64,000 nt of DNA from Methylosinus sp. Sm6 (GCF_019802345.1 NZ_JAINDZ010000007.1:62001-126000); one strand, 5' to 3'; positions 26,621 to 36,984 are shown, counted from the first letter of the stretch. The notes: generated by a model not told the origin, from the sequence alone. Numbers and translations are program-made.

Positions 26621-27433
26621 ATGCTCGTCTTCATGTTCTTCGATCCGCTCGTCGCCCTGCCCCTGTCCTTCCTCGCCTGGCTCGTCCATATGCTCGCCTT
26701 TCACGGCGTCGGGCTCGCCTTCGAATGGTGCGACCGAACCCGGCGGCTCGCGCGCTTCAAGGTGCGCGACCTCGATCGAATGAGCTATCGGCAGCTGCTG
26801 CCGCGGGTGCTGTTCAATCAGACGGCGATCCTGCTGCCGGCCATGCTGGCGTCGCAATATTTCGGCCTCGCCTTCGTCGGCTCGCCGGAGCTTTCGCTCG
26901 TCCCGGCGGTCGCGTCGCTGGTCGGCATGGCCATCGGCCATGACGTCGTGCAATATGTCTCGCACCGGCTGATGCATCATCCCGCCTTGATGCGCCCGCT
27001 CGGCCACACGCTCCATCACACGACCGGCGCCAGCAAGGCGATCAGCGCCTGCTACCAATCGGGCGCCGACTTCTTCCTCGAGATCGCCCTGCCTTATCTG
27101 CTGCCGCTCATTCTCGTCGGCGGCGGGGGCTCGAACATGCTGTTCCAGCTCGCCGTGCCCTGCCTCGGCGCCTTCGGCGGGCTCTATGAGCATTCGGGCT
27201 ATGATTTCGGCGTCGCTTTCCGCGATTCCGCGGCGACCGGCTGGCGGCGGCGGCTCAACTTCGTTCTCGACCATCTCACCTCCAGCGTCGCGCATGGCAA
27301 TCATCACACGCGCGGCAATGTGAGCTTCTCCGACGGATTCGGCAGCCCCGGCCTCTGCGACACGATCTTCCGCACCCGCTGGGATCTCGCACCCGAGCGC
27401 GCGCGTCAGCGCACGCGGGAAAGCGCGGCCTGA
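26621..27433 (+). CDS. Fatty acid hydroxylase / sterol desaturase superfamily membrane protein
   Basis: About 270 residues, integral membrane with hydrophobic segments at LPLSFLAWLVHMLAFHGVGL, the ILLPAMLASQYFGLAFV region and ALPYLLPLILVG. The di-iron His motifs of the superfamily are present: GHDVVQYVSHRLMHH, GHTLHHT, and SVAHGNHHTRGN. Substrates in this superfamily are sterols, carotenoids, lipid A or fatty acids; none can be chosen here. Methanotrophs make hopanoids and some make sterols, but this is only context. ATG 26621 is used; ATG 26633 is also possible, and a TTG upstream at 26588 is less likely. Confidence 0.85.
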   Translation: MLVFMFFDPLVALPLSFLAWLVHMLAFHGVGLAFEWCDRTRRLARFKVRDLDRMSYRQLLPRVLFNQTAILLPAMLASQYFGLAFVGSPELSLVPAVASLVGMAIGHDVVQYVSHRLMHHPALMRPLGHTLHHTTGASKAISACYQSGADFFLEIALPYLLPLILVGGGGSNMLFQLAVPCLGAFGGLYEHSGYDFGVAFRDSAATGWRRRLNFVLDHLTSSVAHGNHHTRGNVSFSDGFGSPGLCDTIFRTRWDLAPERARQRTRESAA

Positions 27434-27588
27434 GGACGATTACGGATCGCGCTTTCGTGCATCGGCCATATTCTCGCCCGAAGCGGCTCGTCTTCTCTCG
27501 ATTCACAGGCTCGCTGCGCCCCGAGTGGCGCCGTGCAATGATATGGTTTACAGAACGTCGACCCGCGAATGCCGATGAGGCAGAAGAC

Positions 27589-28491
27589 ATGCCGATGATT
27601 TCACGCCCGTCCCGCCGTTTCGCCGCCGCGCGCCGCATCGCTCTTTCGGCGCTGCTCGTCGCGTCTCTTCCCGCCGCGCCGGGCCGCGCCGATATTCTGG
27701 ACAGCATCTCGAACGGCTTCGGCCTGTTCTCCGGCGAGAAATACAAGACGGAGCTGCTGCCCGACATTCCGGCGGAGGACATTTATAATCAAGCTCTCGC
27801 CAAGCTCGAGGCGAAGGACTACGAGAACGCGGCCAAGAAGTTCGGCGAGCTGGAGAAGCAATATCCCTTCTCGCATTGGGCGCGCAAAGCTCTGCTGATG
27901 CAGACCTTCGCCCAATATCAAAAGCCGAGCTATGACGACGCGGTCGCCTCGGCGCAGCGCTACATCGGGCTCTATCCGACCTCGCCCGAGACGCCCTATA
28001 TGTATTATCTCGCGGGCATGTCCTATTATAATCAAGTGCCGAGCGTGATGCACGATCAGGAGACGGCGCAGAAGGCGCTCGTCATCTTCAATCAGCTGGT
28101 CGAGAAATATCCCAAATCGGAATATGTCGCCGACGTCAAATACAAGATCCAGGTGGCGCGCGACCAGCTCGCCGCCAAGGATATGGCCGTCGGCCGCTTC
28201 TATCTCACGCGCAAGAATTATCCGGCGGCGGTCAACCGCTTTCACGACGTGCTGGCCAAATATCAGACGACCCGCCATGCCGAGGAGGCGCTCTATCGGT
28301 TGACCGAAGCCTATTTCGCCATGGGAATCGTCAACGAGGCGCAGACGGCGGCCGCCATTCTGGGGCATAATTTCCCTGATTCGCAGTGGTACAAGGACGC
28401 TCACGCGCTGCTCGCAGCGGGCGGCGTGGCGCCGCAGGAGCATCAGGGCTCCTGGCTCTCCAAGATCGGGAAGACGCTCGGCGCCAGCTGA
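27589..28491 (+). CDS. bamD: Outer-membrane assembly factor BamD, without visible lipobox
   Basis: 300 residues. TPR protein of the BAM complex, which inserts beta-barrel proteins into the outer membrane. Seen: ILD..SNGFGLFSGEKYKTE, DIYNQALAKLEAKDYENAAKKF, LEKQYPFSHWARKALLMQTF, YPTSPETPYMYYLAGMSYY, and repeated TPR helices to YKDAHALLAAGG. It has a signal-like N-terminus (ALSALLVASLPAAPGRAD) but no Cys where other BamD proteins carry the lipid-modified residue, so it may be soluble or anchored differently. ATG 27589 chosen, with ATG 27595 two codons later. It is followed by recN after 44 bases, a conserved pairing in Rhizobiales. Confidence 0.92.
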   Translation: MPMISRPSRRFAAARRIALSALLVASLPAAPGRADILDSISNGFGLFSGEKYKTELLPDIPAEDIYNQALAKLEAKDYENAAKKFGELEKQYPFSHWARKALLMQTFAQYQKPSYDDAVASAQRYIGLYPTSPETPYMYYLAGMSYYNQVPSVMHDQETAQKALVIFNQLVEKYPKSEYVADVKYKIQVARDQLAAKDMAVGRFYLTRKNYPAAVNRFHDVLAKYQTTRHAEEALYRLTEAYFAMGIVNEAQTAAAILGHNFPDSQWYKDAHALLAAGGVAPQEHQGSWLSKIGKTLGAS

Positions 28492-28535
28492 CGGCCGCGA
28501 TGGTCGGCGGGCGCCGGCAGTGAAGTAGCGCGCAC

Positions 28536-30239
28536 ATGCTCGTCCGCTTGTCCATTCGCGACATCGTCCTCATCGACCGGCTCGATCTCGAGTTCGCGTC
28601 CGGCCTGACCACGCTGACCGGCGAGACGGGAGCCGGCAAATCCATCCTGCTCGACGCCTTTCTGCTGGCGCTCGGCGCGCGCGGCGACGCCGCGCTGGTG
28701 CGCGCCGGCGAGGCGCAGGGACAGGTCACCGCAGTGTTCGACCTGCCGCCGACCCACGCCGCCCATGGCGCCGCGCGCGCCTTCGATCTCGACACGAGCG
28801 AGGAGCTGGTGCTGCGGCGCGTGCAGACGGCCGACGGCCGCACGCGCGCCTTTGTCAATGACCAGCCGGTGAGCGCGCAGGCGCTGCGCGCCATCGGCGC
28901 CGAGCTGGTCGAAATCCACTGCCAGCATGATGATCGCGCGCTGGTCGATCCGAGCGCCCATCGCGCGCTCGTCGACGCCCATGGCGGCCTCGCCGGCCTC
29001 GCCGCGGAGACCCGCGCGCTGCATGCGTCCCTGCAGTGCGCGCGCAAGGCGCTGGCCGAGGAGGAGGCGCGCGTCGCCGCGGCCCGCGCCGAGGCCGATT
29101 ATCTGCGCCATGCGGTGGACGAGCTGGAGGCGCTGGCGCCGCAGAAGGGCGAGGAGGCCTTACTCGCCGAGCGGCGCCAGTCCATGCAGCGATCCGAAAA
29201 AGTCGCCGGCGATCTGCGCGACGCGCTCGCGGCTTTTTCCGGCGATCATTCGCCGGCCTCGGAGATCGCCGCGGCGGCGCGGCGGCTGGAGCGTCGGCTG
29301 CCGCAGGCGCCGCAGCTGCTGGAGCCGCCGGCGCGGGCGATCTCGGCGGCGCTCGACGCGATCGGCTTCGCCGAGCAGGCGCTGGAGCAGGCGCTCGCCG
29401 ACGCCGATTTCGATCCGCGCGAATTGGAGCGGCTCGAGGAGCGGCTGTTCGCGCTGCGTGGCGCCGCGCGCAAGCATCAGGTCGCCGTCGACGATCTCGC
29501 CGCGCTCGCCGAGCGCTTTTCCGGCGAGCTCGCCGCGCTGGAGGCGGGCGAGGCGCGCATCGCCGCGCTGGAGCAGGAGGCGGAGCGGGCCGCCGCCGCC
29601 TATGCGCGCGCGGCGGAACGCCTGTCGGCGGCGCGGCGGGCGGCGGCGAAGAAGCTCGACGCTCTGGTCGATGCGGAGCTGAAGCCGCTGAGGCTCGATG
29701 GCGCGCATTTTCGCACCGAGATCGTCAGCGATTCGGGCAGTGGCGGGCCGGACGGCTATGACCGGGTCGAATTCTGGGTGCAGACCAATCCGGGCTCGCG
29801 TCCCGGCCCGCTGGTGAAGGTCGCCTCTGGCGGCGAGCTCGCGCGCTTCATGCTGGCGCTGAAGGTCGTGCTCGCCGATCGCGGCTCGGCCCCGACGCTC
29901 GTCTTCGATGAGATCGACACCGGCGTCGGCGGCGCGGTGGCGGACGCCATCGGCCAGCGCCTCGCCCGGTTGGCGCAGCGCACGCAGGTGCTGACGGTGA
30001 CGCATGCGCCGCAGGTGGCCGCCCGCGCGAGCCGCCATTTGCGCATTGCCAAAAGCGCGGCCAACAGCGCGACCGGCGCCGGCAGAAAGGCCGAGGACGG
30101 CCGGGTCGCAACCCGCGTCGCCGAGCTGGCGGCGGCCGAGCGGCGCGAGGAGATCGCCCGCATGCTGGCCGGCGCGACGATTACCGACGAGGCCCGCGCC
30201 GCCGCCGCGCGGCTGCTGGAAGGGGCGGGCGGAGCGTGA
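28536..30239 (+). CDS. recN: DNA repair protein RecN
   Basis: 567 residues. An SMC-like ATPase in double-strand-break repair. Seen: N-terminal MLVRLSIRDIVLIDRLDLEF, Walker A TLTGETGAGKSILLDAFLLALG, EIHCQHDDRALVDPSAHRALVD (RecN-specific), a long Ala/Glu/Arg-rich coiled coil (residues about 150-380), ABC signature VASGGELARFMLALKV, Walker B TLVFDEIDTGVGGAVADAIG and LTVTHAPQVAARA. The length is normal. It is downstream of bamD on the same strand; ligA, which often follows, is not present. Confidence 0.96.
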   Translation: MLVRLSIRDIVLIDRLDLEFASGLTTLTGETGAGKSILLDAFLLALGARGDAALVRAGEAQGQVTAVFDLPPTHAAHGAARAFDLDTSEELVLRRVQTADGRTRAFVNDQPVSAQALRAIGAELVEIHCQHDDRALVDPSAHRALVDAHGGLAGLAAETRALHASLQCARKALAEEEARVAAARAEADYLRHAVDELEALAPQKGEEALLAERRQSMQRSEKVAGDLRDALAAFSGDHSPASEIAAAARRLERRLPQAPQLLEPPARAISAALDAIGFAEQALEQALADADFDPRELERLEERLFALRGAARKHQVAVDDLAALAERFSGELAALEAGEARIAALEQEAERAAAAYARAAERLSAARRAAAKKLDALVDAELKPLRLDGAHFRTEIVSDSGSGGPDGYDRVEFWVQTNPGSRPGPLVKVASGGELARFMLALKVVLADRGSAPTLVFDEIDTGVGGAVADAIGQRLARLAQRTQVLTVTHAPQVAARASRHLRIAKSAANSATGAGRKAEDGRVATRVAELAAAERREEIARMLAGATITDEARAAAARLLEGAGGA

Positions 30240-30267
30240 GGCCGTCGCCGAGGGGGTGAGATCCGGC

Positions 30268-31104
30268 CTATTCCGCCGGGGCCTGCGCCGTCTTCGGCGC
30301 GCGCGGGGGCGGCGAGGCGAGTCTCGTCGCAATGGCGATCCCAGCCAAAGTGGCGAGATAAACGATCACCTGCAACCCGGTCGGCTGGTCGGTGTAGCCG
30401 ATCAACGTATGCAGGACGCGGCCGAGAATGCTGGAATCGGGCAGGACCGCCGACGTGTCCCACAAGCTCTCCGACAGCGCCGTGACGATCCAGGCCTGTT
30501 GCAGAAAGCCGGCGCATTGCGCCGCGAGGCCGGCGGCGAGCAGAGTGATCATCACCGTGGTGACAGCGAACAAATGGCGCGCCGGTATGGTGACGAGGCC
30601 GAAATAGGTGAGCGCGCTGACCGCCGCGCCCAGCGCGAGGCCGCCGAGCCCGCCGAGCAGGAGCGCGCTGCCCGACTCGCCCGAGGCGAGAATGCCGTAG
30701 AGGAACAGCGCGACCTCCGAGCCCTCGCGCAGCACGGCGAGGGCGACGACGACGGCGAGCGCCAGAAAGGATTTCTCGCCTGCCGCGGCGGCGCGGCCGA
30801 CCGCCGCCAGCTCCGACGCGAGCTCGCGGCCATGGCGGGCCATCCAGATGTTGTGCCAGGCGAGCATCGCCACGGCGACCGCGAGCACGCCGGCGTTGAA
30901 CAGCTCCTGTCCGCGGCCGGCGACCGCCTGCGACAAAGCGTCGGCGAAGGCGGCGACGACGCCGGCGCCGAGCGCGCCCGCCGCGACGCCGCCGAAGATG
31001 AAGGGCCGCGCCCCCTGCGCCCCGCGGGTGACCGCGAGCACGATGCCGATCACGAGGCCCGCCTCTATGACCTCGCGAAAGACGATGATGAGCGCGCCCA
31101 GCAT
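30268..31104 (-). CDS. FTR1-family iron permease
   Basis: 278 residues with seven hydrophobic segments. The two iron-binding RExxE motifs are present: REVIEAGLVIGIVLA near the N-terminus and LREGSEVALFLYGI in the fourth segment. It resembles EfeU/FTR1 permeases that import iron through the inner membrane. The adjacent upstream gene encodes a cupredoxin-like periplasmic protein, as in EfeUO-type or P19/FTR1 systems; no EfeB-type peroxidase is present. Both genes are on the minus strand, 13 bases apart. Confidence 0.92.
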   Translation of the reverse strand: MLGALIIVFREVIEAGLVIGIVLAVTRGAQGARPFIFGGVAAGALGAGVVAAFADALSQAVAGRGQELFNAGVLAVAVAMLAWHNIWMARHGRELASELAAVGRAAAAGEKSFLALAVVVALAVLREGSEVALFLYGILASGESGSALLLGGLGGLALGAAVSALTYFGLVTIPARHLFAVTTVMITLLAAGLAAQCAGFLQQAWIVTALSESLWDTSAVLPDSSILGRVLHTLIGYTDQPTGLQVIVYLATLAGIAIATRLASPPPRAPKTAQAPAE

Positions 31105-31117
31105 GTATTCTTCCCTC

Positions 31118-31450
31118 TTACTCGACGATCAGCTCGCCCTTGGCGGTGTCCTCGTGATACTCGCCGGCGAAAGCGTAGCGGCCGGGCTTCAGCGGACGCA
31201 GCCGCACGGTGATCTCGCCATTGCCGGCGACCACCTTCTCGACCTTGAGCGCCTTGCTCTCGAACTCCTCGGGAGTAGCGTCCAAATTTTTCACCGTTAT
31301 GGCGATCGGCTCGCCGGCGCGGGCGTTGATCGAAGCGGGCTCGAAGCGGTGATCCTTGATCGTCAATTGCAGGGCGGTCTCGCTGGAGGCCGAAGCGGCG
31401 GAACCGGCCACCAAAGCGGCGGCGGCGAGAAGGGTGCGAAAAAAGGTCAT
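31118..31450 (-). CDS. Periplasmic cupredoxin-like protein paired with FTR1
   Basis: 110 residues. Signal peptide MTFFRTLLAAAALVAGSAAS, then a single cupredoxin domain like the N-terminal part of EfeO: LQLTIKDHRFEPASINARAG, PIAITVKNLDATPEEFESKAL, VVAGNGEITVRLRPLKPGRYAFAGEYHEDTAKGELIVE. Start ATG 31450 is chosen at the signal peptide; the frame continues upstream without sense. Likely it binds a metal (copper or iron) and helps the FTR1 permease, with which it forms a two-gene operon. Confidence 0.88.
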   Translation of the reverse strand: MTFFRTLLAAAALVAGSAASASSETALQLTIKDHRFEPASINARAGEPIAITVKNLDATPEEFESKALKVEKVVAGNGEITVRLRPLKPGRYAFAGEYHEDTAKGELIVE

Positions 31451-31652
31451 CTCATGCCTTTCGAGAGCGAATGGCGACGCCCCCGCCGAGCCTCGCGGAA
31501 GCGGAAGCAAAAACCGGCCCAGGAGAGCGCGGGCGAGGCCGCGGAAGCGTCGACGAACTGTCACAATAACGTAAAGTAATGATCGTGCGCGAACAACGGC
31601 GTCAGATCGGATTGCTTCCAATCTATGCCGGGTCCAAAGGTCGCAGCGCGGC

Positions 31653-31985
31653 TCAGCCGGGATAGCCGTGGCGCGACTTGCTGGCGCGCAGCAGCGACAG
31701 CGCCTCGCCGTCGCGCCCCGCAGAGCAGGCCGAATCGGCCGGCCCCAGCTCGGACTGGATCGTGGCGTAGACGCCCTGTCCGACATGGCCCATGGCGAGG
31801 TCGTTGTCCAGCACGGCGCGGTAGCGCGCGATAGCGCCCGCGCAGCCGGAGCCGGACGGAAGCGTGAAATTCCGCGGCGTCACATTGCGGCTCGCGACGA
31901 CGGGCGCGACCGCCGTCGGGGGCTGCGCGGAATTGCAGCCGGCGAGCGCGCAGGCGGCGAAGAGCAAGCGCTGATAATTCGTCAT
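31653..31985 (-). CDS. Small hypothetical lipoprotein
   Basis: 110 residues. Lipoprotein signal MTNYQRLLFAACALAGC with lipobox LAGC, a short linker rich in Pro and Val, then a conserved-looking region GCAGAIARYRAVLDNDLAMG, VYATIQSELGPADSACSAGRD, ending SKSRHGYPG. Two further Cys may form a disulfide in the periplasm. The function is unknown; similar small lipoproteins with a GxCxxAIxRYRxVxxND motif occur in Rhizobiales. I chose ATG 31985 over ATG 32003 because the signal peptide starts there and the upstream start would overlap gmk. Confidence 0.75.
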   Translation of the reverse strand: MTNYQRLLFAACALAGCNSAQPPTAVAPVVASRNVTPRNFTLPSGSGCAGAIARYRAVLDNDLAMGHVGQGVYATIQSELGPADSACSAGRDGEALSLLRASKSRHGYPG

Positions 31986-31999
31986 CGGCCCCCCAAACG

Positions 32000-32638
32000 T
32001 CACTCGCTCAACAGACGCGCCACAAAAGCCTCGATCCCCTTCATGCGCCGCGGCCGGCGCTGGCGCTCGGAGCGCAGAATGGCGATGAGATCGTCGAAGG
32101 TCTTCTGCAGATCGTCGTTGACGAGCACATAATCATAGCTCTTCCAACGCTGGATCTCATTGCGGGCGTTGTCGAGCCTGCGCTCGATGGCGTCGTGCGT
32201 GTCCTCGGCGCGTCGCTCGAGCCGCGCGCGCAGCTCCTTCATCGATGGCGGCAGAATGAACACCGTGACCGTGTCGGCGCCCATCTTGTCGCGCACCTGC
32301 TGCGTGCCCTGATAATCGATGTCGAACAGAGCGTCGCGTCCCTCGCTCAAAATCTCGTCGACCGGCGCGCGCGGCGTTCCGTAGAAATTGCCATGCACCT
32401 CGGCCCATTCGAGCAGATCGCCGGAATCACGCATCGCCTCGAAGCGCTTTTGCGAGATGAAGGAATAATGAATGCCGTCGACCTCGCTGGAGCGGCGCGC
32501 GCGCGTCGTCACGGAGATCGACAGCGTGAGATCGAGCTCCCGATTCTGCAGCAGCATGCGCGTCAGCGTCGTCTTTCCCGCGCCCGAGGGCGAGGAGAGG
32601 ATGAGGACGATACCGCGGCGGTCGGGTGTGTGGGGCAT
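32000..32638 (-). CDS. gmk: Guanylate kinase
   Basis: 212 residues. Phosphorylates GMP to GDP. Seen: P-loop LSSPSGAGKTTLTRML, GMP-binding SVTTRARRSSEVDGIHYSFI, EWAEVHGNFYGTPR, DIDYQGTQQV, FILPPSMKELRARLERR and NDDLQKTF. It is the last gene of a fabF-mltG-yicC-gmk series on the minus strand, a conserved Rhizobiales order. An inverted heptanucleotide repeat array fills the gap to yicC. Confidence 0.97.
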   Translation of the reverse strand: MPHTPDRRGIVLILSSPSGAGKTTLTRMLLQNRELDLTLSISVTTRARRSSEVDGIHYSFISQKRFEAMRDSGDLLEWAEVHGNFYGTPRAPVDEILSEGRDALFDIDYQGTQQVRDKMGADTVTVFILPPSMKELRARLERRAEDTHDAIERRLDNARNEIQRWKSYDYVLVNDDLQKTFDDLIAILRSERQRRPRRMKGIEAFVARLLSE

Positions 32639-32655
32639 CGGCGGTCCGGGACTGA

Positions 32656-32751
32656 GCGGGTAGCGAGTAGCGAATAGCGAGTAGCGAATTGAAGGTCCAC
32701 TCCCCCTATTCGCTACTCCCTATTCGCTATTCGCTCCATTCGCTATTCGCT
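32656..32751. repeat. Inverted array of GCGARTA heptanucleotide repeats between yicC and gmk
   Basis: Left arm 32656-32689 carries units GGGTA, GCGAGTA, GCGAATA, GCGAGTA, GCGAATT; right arm 32705-32751 carries TATTCGC, TACTCCC, TATTCGC, TATTCGC, CATTCGC, TATTCGC. The same architecture as at 20266-20338 and 33658-33733. Confidence 0.85.
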
Positions 32752-32753
32752 CC

Positions 32754-33641
32754 TCACTCGATATTCTGCACCTGCTCGCGCCACTGCTCGACCTCGATCT
32801 TCAGCTCGAGGCCGATGGCGGTGAGCGCGCCGTCATTGGATTTGGCGCAGAGCGTGTTGGTCTCGCGCGAGAGCTCCTGGGCGAGGAAATCGAGGCGGCG
32901 GCCGATCGGGCCGCCCTTGGCGAGCAGCTCGCGCGCGCTCGCCACATGCGTCTTCAGCCGGTCGAGCTCCTCGCGAATATCCGCCTTCACCGCGAGCAGC
33001 ACCGCCTCCTGATGCAGGCGCTGCGGATCGAAGGCGGCGCCGGTGTCGAGCAGAGCGGCGATCTGCTGCGCAAGACGCGCGCGAACAGCCTCGGCGCCGC
33101 GCCCGGGCAGCGCCTCGGCCTGCGTCGTCAGCTCGGCGATGCGGACGATCCGCTGGGCGAGCACCGCAGTGAGCGCCGCGCCCTCCGCAAGCCGCGAGGC
33201 GACGAGCTGGTCGAGCGCCGTGGCGAGCGTCGCGAGAATCTGCGCGTCGAGCGCGCTGCGCTGCTCTTCGTCATCCTCGGGCTCGACGATCTCGACGACG
33301 CCCCGCACCGCGAGCAGGCCATCGAGCGAAGCCGGACCGAGCGAAGCGTGGAACGGCACGTCGTCGAGCGCCTTCAACAGGCGCTCCAGCGCGACGCGAT
33401 TGATCCGCGTCTCGACCACCGAATCGTCGCGCTTGGCGGTGAGGCCGGCGAAACATGCGCCGCGCGCGACGCGCCCGGCGATCAGCGCGCGCGCCTTGAT
33501 CTCCACCGCGTCGAAATTGGGCGGGGCGCGCAGCCGCAGATCCAGCCCCTTGGCGTTGACGGTCTTTATTTCCCAGGCGTAGCGCCATGGTCCGAGCGTG
33601 TCATGGGCGCGGGCGAAGCCCGTCATGCTGGCGAGGGGCAT
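32754..33641 (-). CDS. YicC/YloC-family endoribonuclease
   Basis: 295 residues. N-terminal MPLASMTGFARAHDTLGPW and KTVNAKGLDLRLRAP, middle GAALTAVLAQRIVRI, and the C-terminal DUF1732 block RRLDFLAQELSRETNTLCAKSND followed by ELKIEVEQWREQVQNIE. Members (YicC, YloC) are reported to be endoribonucleases that act on small RNAs and to affect stationary-phase survival. It lies between mltG and gmk on the same strand; heptanucleotide repeat arrays occupy both flanks. Confidence 0.93.
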   Translation of the reverse strand: MPLASMTGFARAHDTLGPWRYAWEIKTVNAKGLDLRLRAPPNFDAVEIKARALIAGRVARGACFAGLTAKRDDSVVETRINRVALERLLKALDDVPFHASLGPASLDGLLAVRGVVEIVEPEDDEEQRSALDAQILATLATALDQLVASRLAEGAALTAVLAQRIVRIAELTTQAEALPGRGAEAVRARLAQQIAALLDTGAAFDPQRLHQEAVLLAVKADIREELDRLKTHVASARELLAKGGPIGRRLDFLAQELSRETNTLCAKSNDGALTAIGLELKIEVEQWREQVQNIE

Positions 33642-33657
33642 GTTGCTCCCGTGGAAT

Positions 33658-33733
33658 GCGAATAGCGAATAGCGAGTAGCGAGTAGCGAGTAGCGATCGG
33701 CATTCTATTCGCTATTCGCTACTCGCTATTCGC
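33658..33733. repeat. Inverted array of GCGARTA heptanucleotide repeats between mltG and yicC
   Basis: Left arm 33658-33695: two GCGAATA units then three GCGAGTA units. Right arm 33705-33733: TATTCGC, TATTCGC, TACTCGC, TATTCGC. The loop is about nine bases. It is the third copy of this design in the window. Confidence 0.88.
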
Positions 33734-33736
33734 CCG

Positions 33737-35602
33737 TCACCGATAGCTCGCCAAATTCGGCACGGTCTTCGGCGAGCTCAAATCCCAGCCTTTGTCGCGC
33801 AGCGGGTCGAGCGGCGTGCCCTCGGAGGCGTCGAAGGCGCGCGCGCGGCCGCGTCGTCCAGGCGCGACGGCTGCCTCCGGCGCGGCGCCGGCGACCATTG
33901 TCTCGCCCCCGGCGTCCGCCGCCGGCTCCGGGCCGAGGCCGAGCCGCGCCGCCCGCGCACGCTGCTCGGCGCGCAGACGATCCGAGACGGGATAGCTGGC
34001 CGAGGGGTCGAAGACGTCGTCGGCCGCATCGGCGGCGTCGGCGTCCGCCGCCTCCTGCGGCGCGGCGAGCAGCAGCGCGACATTGGCCGCCTCGGGCCGG
34101 GCGCGCTGTGCGAAAGCCGTGGCGAATATGGGCGCCGCGAGCTGCGGCAGAGCGGCGCGCTCGGCGGCCGAGCGCAGGCTCTCCTCGTTCTCGCCGGAAT
34201 ATTCGGGCGGCACATCCGGCAGATAGGCGCCGAGCCGCTTCAGCGCGCCATGATCGGCGGTGACGCGCAGACCGCGCGGGTGCTCTTGGCGCGGCTCGTC
34301 CACGGCCACCAGCCGGCCGATGCCGTCGGCGTCGCTGCGCCGGCGGCGCGCCGGCGGCGCGGCGGGCTGCGGTTGATCGGGCTGCGGCGCCGGGCCGACC
34401 AATGCGCCGGGATCGACCCGGTCGACGCCGGCGGCGGCCTTGTCTTTCTGCTCGCGCTCGATCTGGCGCCAGCGCTGCACATTGCGCTGATGCTGCTCGA
34501 GCGAGTCGGCGAACACATGGCCGCCGGTTCCATCGGCGACGAAATAGAGATCCGGCGTGCGGGAGGGATTGGCGGCCGCCTCGAGCGCCGCCTTGCCCGG
34601 ATTGGCGATCGGCCCCGGCGGCAGCCCGTCGACCGTGTACGTGTTGTAGGGCGTGTATTTCTCGAGCTCGGACCGCAGGATTCCCCGGCCGAGCGTGGCC
34701 CTGCCGCCGACGAGGCCATAAACGATGGTCGGATCGGACTGCAGCCGCATGCCCTTGCGCAGGCGATTGACGAAGACGGCGGCGACGCGCGGCCGTTCGT
34801 CGGCGCGGCCCGTCTCCTTCTCGACGATCGACGCCAGGGTGACGAGCTCATAGGGCGTCTTGACCGGCAGGTCGGGCGCGCGGCGCGCCCAGATGTGGTC
34901 GAGGAATTTGCGCTGGTCCTCCTGCATCTTGAGCAGGAGCTTGGCGCGCGGATAGCCGCGCGCCACCTTATAGGTCTCCGGCAGCAGCGCGCCCTCCTTG
35001 GGCAGCTCCGGCATGTCGCCTGCGAGCACGTCATTGTCGCGCAGCCGCGCCAGCACCTGCTCGGTGGTGAGCCCTTCGGGGATGGTGACTCCATGCAGCA
35101 GCTGCCGTCCGCTGACGAGCTCGTCCATGACCTCGCGCAGGCTGGCGTTCTGCTTGAACAAATACTCGCCCGGCTTCAGCTTCGAGCGAGCGCCCTCGAC
35201 CAGCAGGGCGACATTCATCAGCATGGGGCTGTCGATGACGCCCTCGCGCTCGAGCGTCGACAGAATGTCGGGAACGTCGCTGCGCGGCGCGATATAGACC
35301 ACTTTTTCCGCGCCGAGCGGACCCGGCTCGCGCAGCTTGTGCAGCACCGCGATGAGGCCGAACACCCCGGCGATGGCGAACAGCAGCAGCAGCGACAACA
35401 GGCCGCTGAGCGCCGAGAGCGCGCCCTCGCGACGTTTGGCGCGGCGCGGAGGCGGCGGCGGAGGCGCGTCCGGCTGGAGCGCCTGGCTCGCGCTCTGCAG
35501 GCTCGCTCGGCGGCGAAAAAAGGCGGGAGAGCTTTTTTGATCACCCGGCTCGCCTGGGCTGTGCTCCGGCTGGTCCGGCGGGCCGTTCTCAGCATCGATC
35601 AT
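33737..35602 (-). CDS. mltG: Endolytic transglycosylase MltG with long C-terminal extension
   Basis: 621 residues. A Pro-rich cytosolic N-terminus, one transmembrane helix (LSGLLSLLLLFAIAGVFGLI, residues about 62-81), then the YceG domain with LKPGEYLFKQNASLREVM, TIPEGLT, the catalytic Glu in LASIVEKETGRADERP, LQSDPTIVYG, YNTYTVDGLPPGPIANPG and YFVADGTGGHVF. It cleaves nascent glycan strands and may terminate peptidoglycan polymerisation. E. coli MltG has about 340 residues; here about 210 extra C-terminal residues are Ala/Pro/Asp-rich and probably disordered, ending DLSSPKTVPNLASYR. It belongs to the fab/mltG/yicC/gmk gene series. Confidence 0.95.
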   Translation of the reverse strand: MIDAENGPPDQPEHSPGEPGDQKSSPAFFRRRASLQSASQALQPDAPPPPPPRRAKRREGALSALSGLLSLLLLFAIAGVFGLIAVLHKLREPGPLGAEKVVYIAPRSDVPDILSTLEREGVIDSPMLMNVALLVEGARSKLKPGEYLFKQNASLREVMDELVSGRQLLHGVTIPEGLTTEQVLARLRDNDVLAGDMPELPKEGALLPETYKVARGYPRAKLLLKMQEDQRKFLDHIWARRAPDLPVKTPYELVTLASIVEKETGRADERPRVAAVFVNRLRKGMRLQSDPTIVYGLVGGRATLGRGILRSELEKYTPYNTYTVDGLPPGPIANPGKAALEAAANPSRTPDLYFVADGTGGHVFADSLEQHQRNVQRWRQIEREQKDKAAAGVDRVDPGALVGPAPQPDQPQPAAPPARRRRSDADGIGRLVAVDEPRQEHPRGLRVTADHGALKRLGAYLPDVPPEYSGENEESLRSAAERAALPQLAAPIFATAFAQRARPEAANVALLLAAPQEAADADAADAADDVFDPSASYPVSDRLRAEQRARAARLGLGPEPAADAGGETMVAGAAPEAAVAPGRRGRARAFDASEGTPLDPLRDKGWDLSSPKTVPNLASYR

Positions 35603-35721
35603 CGGAGCACTCCGTCTTCGGTTTGGTCAGGCGCGGCGTCGATCGGCTCGAAATCCCGGAAAGGCCGCGAAACGGACGGAACCGCGACCGCTCTCCATAT
35701 AGCGCGAAAGAAAAGGCGCGG

Positions 35722-36984
<1,263 letters not shown>

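Noticed and set aside
32656-33733. Heptanucleotide arrays considered as CRISPR
   Set aside because: Units are 7 bases, contiguous, without spacers, and arranged as inverted rather than direct arrays.
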